Below, one piece after another: positions 20,123 to 20,617 of a stretch of 20,617 bases of DNA. The notes below the pieces were generated by a model. It had not been told where the DNA came from. It saw only the letters and a program-made list of their open reading frames with translations, and searched no databases. The DNA is from Streptomyces rubellomurinus. GTDB lineage: Bacteria > Actinomycetota > Actinomycetes > Streptomycetales > Streptomycetaceae. A program made the translations under genes and the position numbers. Position 1 is the first letter of the stretch; each line of letters opens with the position of its first letter. The DNA is taken from contig NZ_JZKH01000115.1 of the NCBI RefSeq assembly GCF_000961885.1, positions 1 to 20,617 of the forward strand, written 5' to 3'.

Positions 20123-20602
20123 CCCGATCCGGCCAGCGGATGGGAGCGGGGCAAACGCGAAGCTCAGCAGGTTGCCGGTCGCGGCAGCCCCCGCCCCCGC
20201 GCGTTCGCCGCGCGGCTCGACTCCTGCCTCGAATCGGCGCGCCTCGCGCGGCAGTTGCTCCGTGCGTACCTCTCGGCCCTGCCCTCCGGGGACCGCTACG
20301 CCGACGTGGCCGAGCTCCTTCTCGGGGAGCTGTTCGCCAACGCCGTCCAGCACTCCGACGCGCCCGACGACCGCCGCATCGAGATCCGCTTCGCCCTCAC
20401 CAACGGCCTCCTGCGCCTCGAGGTCCACGACGCCGGCAGCGGCCGACCGGCCCTGCGCTCGGCCTCCCTCTGCGACGAGCGCGGGCGCAGGCTGTTCCTC
20501 GTCAACGAGCTCTCCACCCGCTGGGGTTGCTGCCCCCGCGTGGGCGGCATCGGCAAGTTTGTCTGGGCCCTGGTCGCCCCCACCACCGCAGTCGCGGCCT
20601 GA
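20078..20602 (+). CDS. RsbW-like ATP-binding protein (anti-sigma type), start uncertain
   Basis: The core (about 41-174) is a GHKL ATPase domain of the HATPase_c_2 group: RAFAARLDSCLESARLARQLL (split at 41-61), the N-box LLGELFANAVQHS (81-93), the G1 box EVHDAGSGRP (115-124), the lid GRRLFLVNELSTRWG (136-150) and the final strand GIGKFVWALV. Such proteins in streptomycetes are anti-sigma-factor-like kinases, often next to XRE regulators and DUF397 genes. No good start codon stands just before the core. ATG 20078 is the nearest in frame, but it lies inside the antisense of the neighbouring regulator and has no well-placed ribosome binding site, so the natural 5' end seems to be missing. The C-terminus is intact and stops at 20602. 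Confidence 0.6.
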   Translation: MQLVDALADAPDVAHPDPASGWERGKREAQQVAGRGSPRPRAFAARLDSCLESARLARQLLRAYLSALPSGDRYADVAELLLGELFANAVQHSDAPDDRRIEIRFALTNGLLRLEVHDAGSGRPALRSASLCDERGRRLFLVNELSTRWGCCPRVGGIGKFVWALVAPTTAVAA

Positions 20603-20617
20603 GAGAGGAAGCCCCCC

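Overview
The window is chromosomal DNA from a high-GC actinomycete, most likely Streptomycetaceae (Streptomyces or Kitasatospora). The basis is the very GC-rich third codon positions, several promoters with a TAGNNT -10 box, a four-domain ribosomal protein S1 with an acidic tail close to coaE, and typical actinomycete families: a GNAT cluster, MMPL exporter, HisKA_3 kinase, TPR-type regulator and RsbW-like ATPase. I see no rRNA, tRNA, CRISPR array, transposase or integrase.

Layout. (1) 1-5425, accessory: GNAT acetyltransferase (-), small membrane protein (-), ChrR-like cupin (-), membrane-anchored esterase-fold hydrolase (+), secreted lipoprotein (+), a strong bidirectional terminator, a secreted HNH-like protein (-), then a frame-broken remnant of an alpha/beta hydrolase. 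(2) 5426-9100: a LysR regulator divergent from a CTP-synthase-like class I glutamine amidotransferase homologue, a second GNAT (-), and an orphan sensor histidine kinase (+). (3) 9158-13198: coaE (-), an MBL-fold hydrolase (-) divergent from a MarR regulator (+) across a shared palindromic operator, and an MMPL/RND exporter (-) whose 3' end overlaps the MarR gene. (4) 13325-18666, core: rpsA (-) with a perfect intrinsic terminator, a strong promoter and a leader of about 209 nt; divergent from it, a SAM methyltransferase and hrpB helicase probably form an operon (+). (5) 18673-20602: a third GNAT (-), preceded by a regulator that keeps its helical-repeat part but lacks the expected N-terminal HTH, abutting a divergent RsbW-like ATP-binding gene with no clear start.

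The most distinctive signals are not new protein families. They are architectural: a probable deletion junction near 20.18 kb that removed the 5' ends of two divergent genes; a tandem triplication of the 3' end of the MBL gene whose last copy appears to supply the -35 box of coaE; an MBL/MarR divergent pair with two mirror-image, apparently leaderless promoters around one near-perfect 22-bp palindrome; a duplicated 18-bp direct-repeat element placed like an OmpR-family activator site in front of the esterase; and repeated short tandem arrays at gene 3' ends. I found no convincing undescribed multi-gene system. The MBL/MarR/MMPL group is the best candidate for a small regulated stress or export module.
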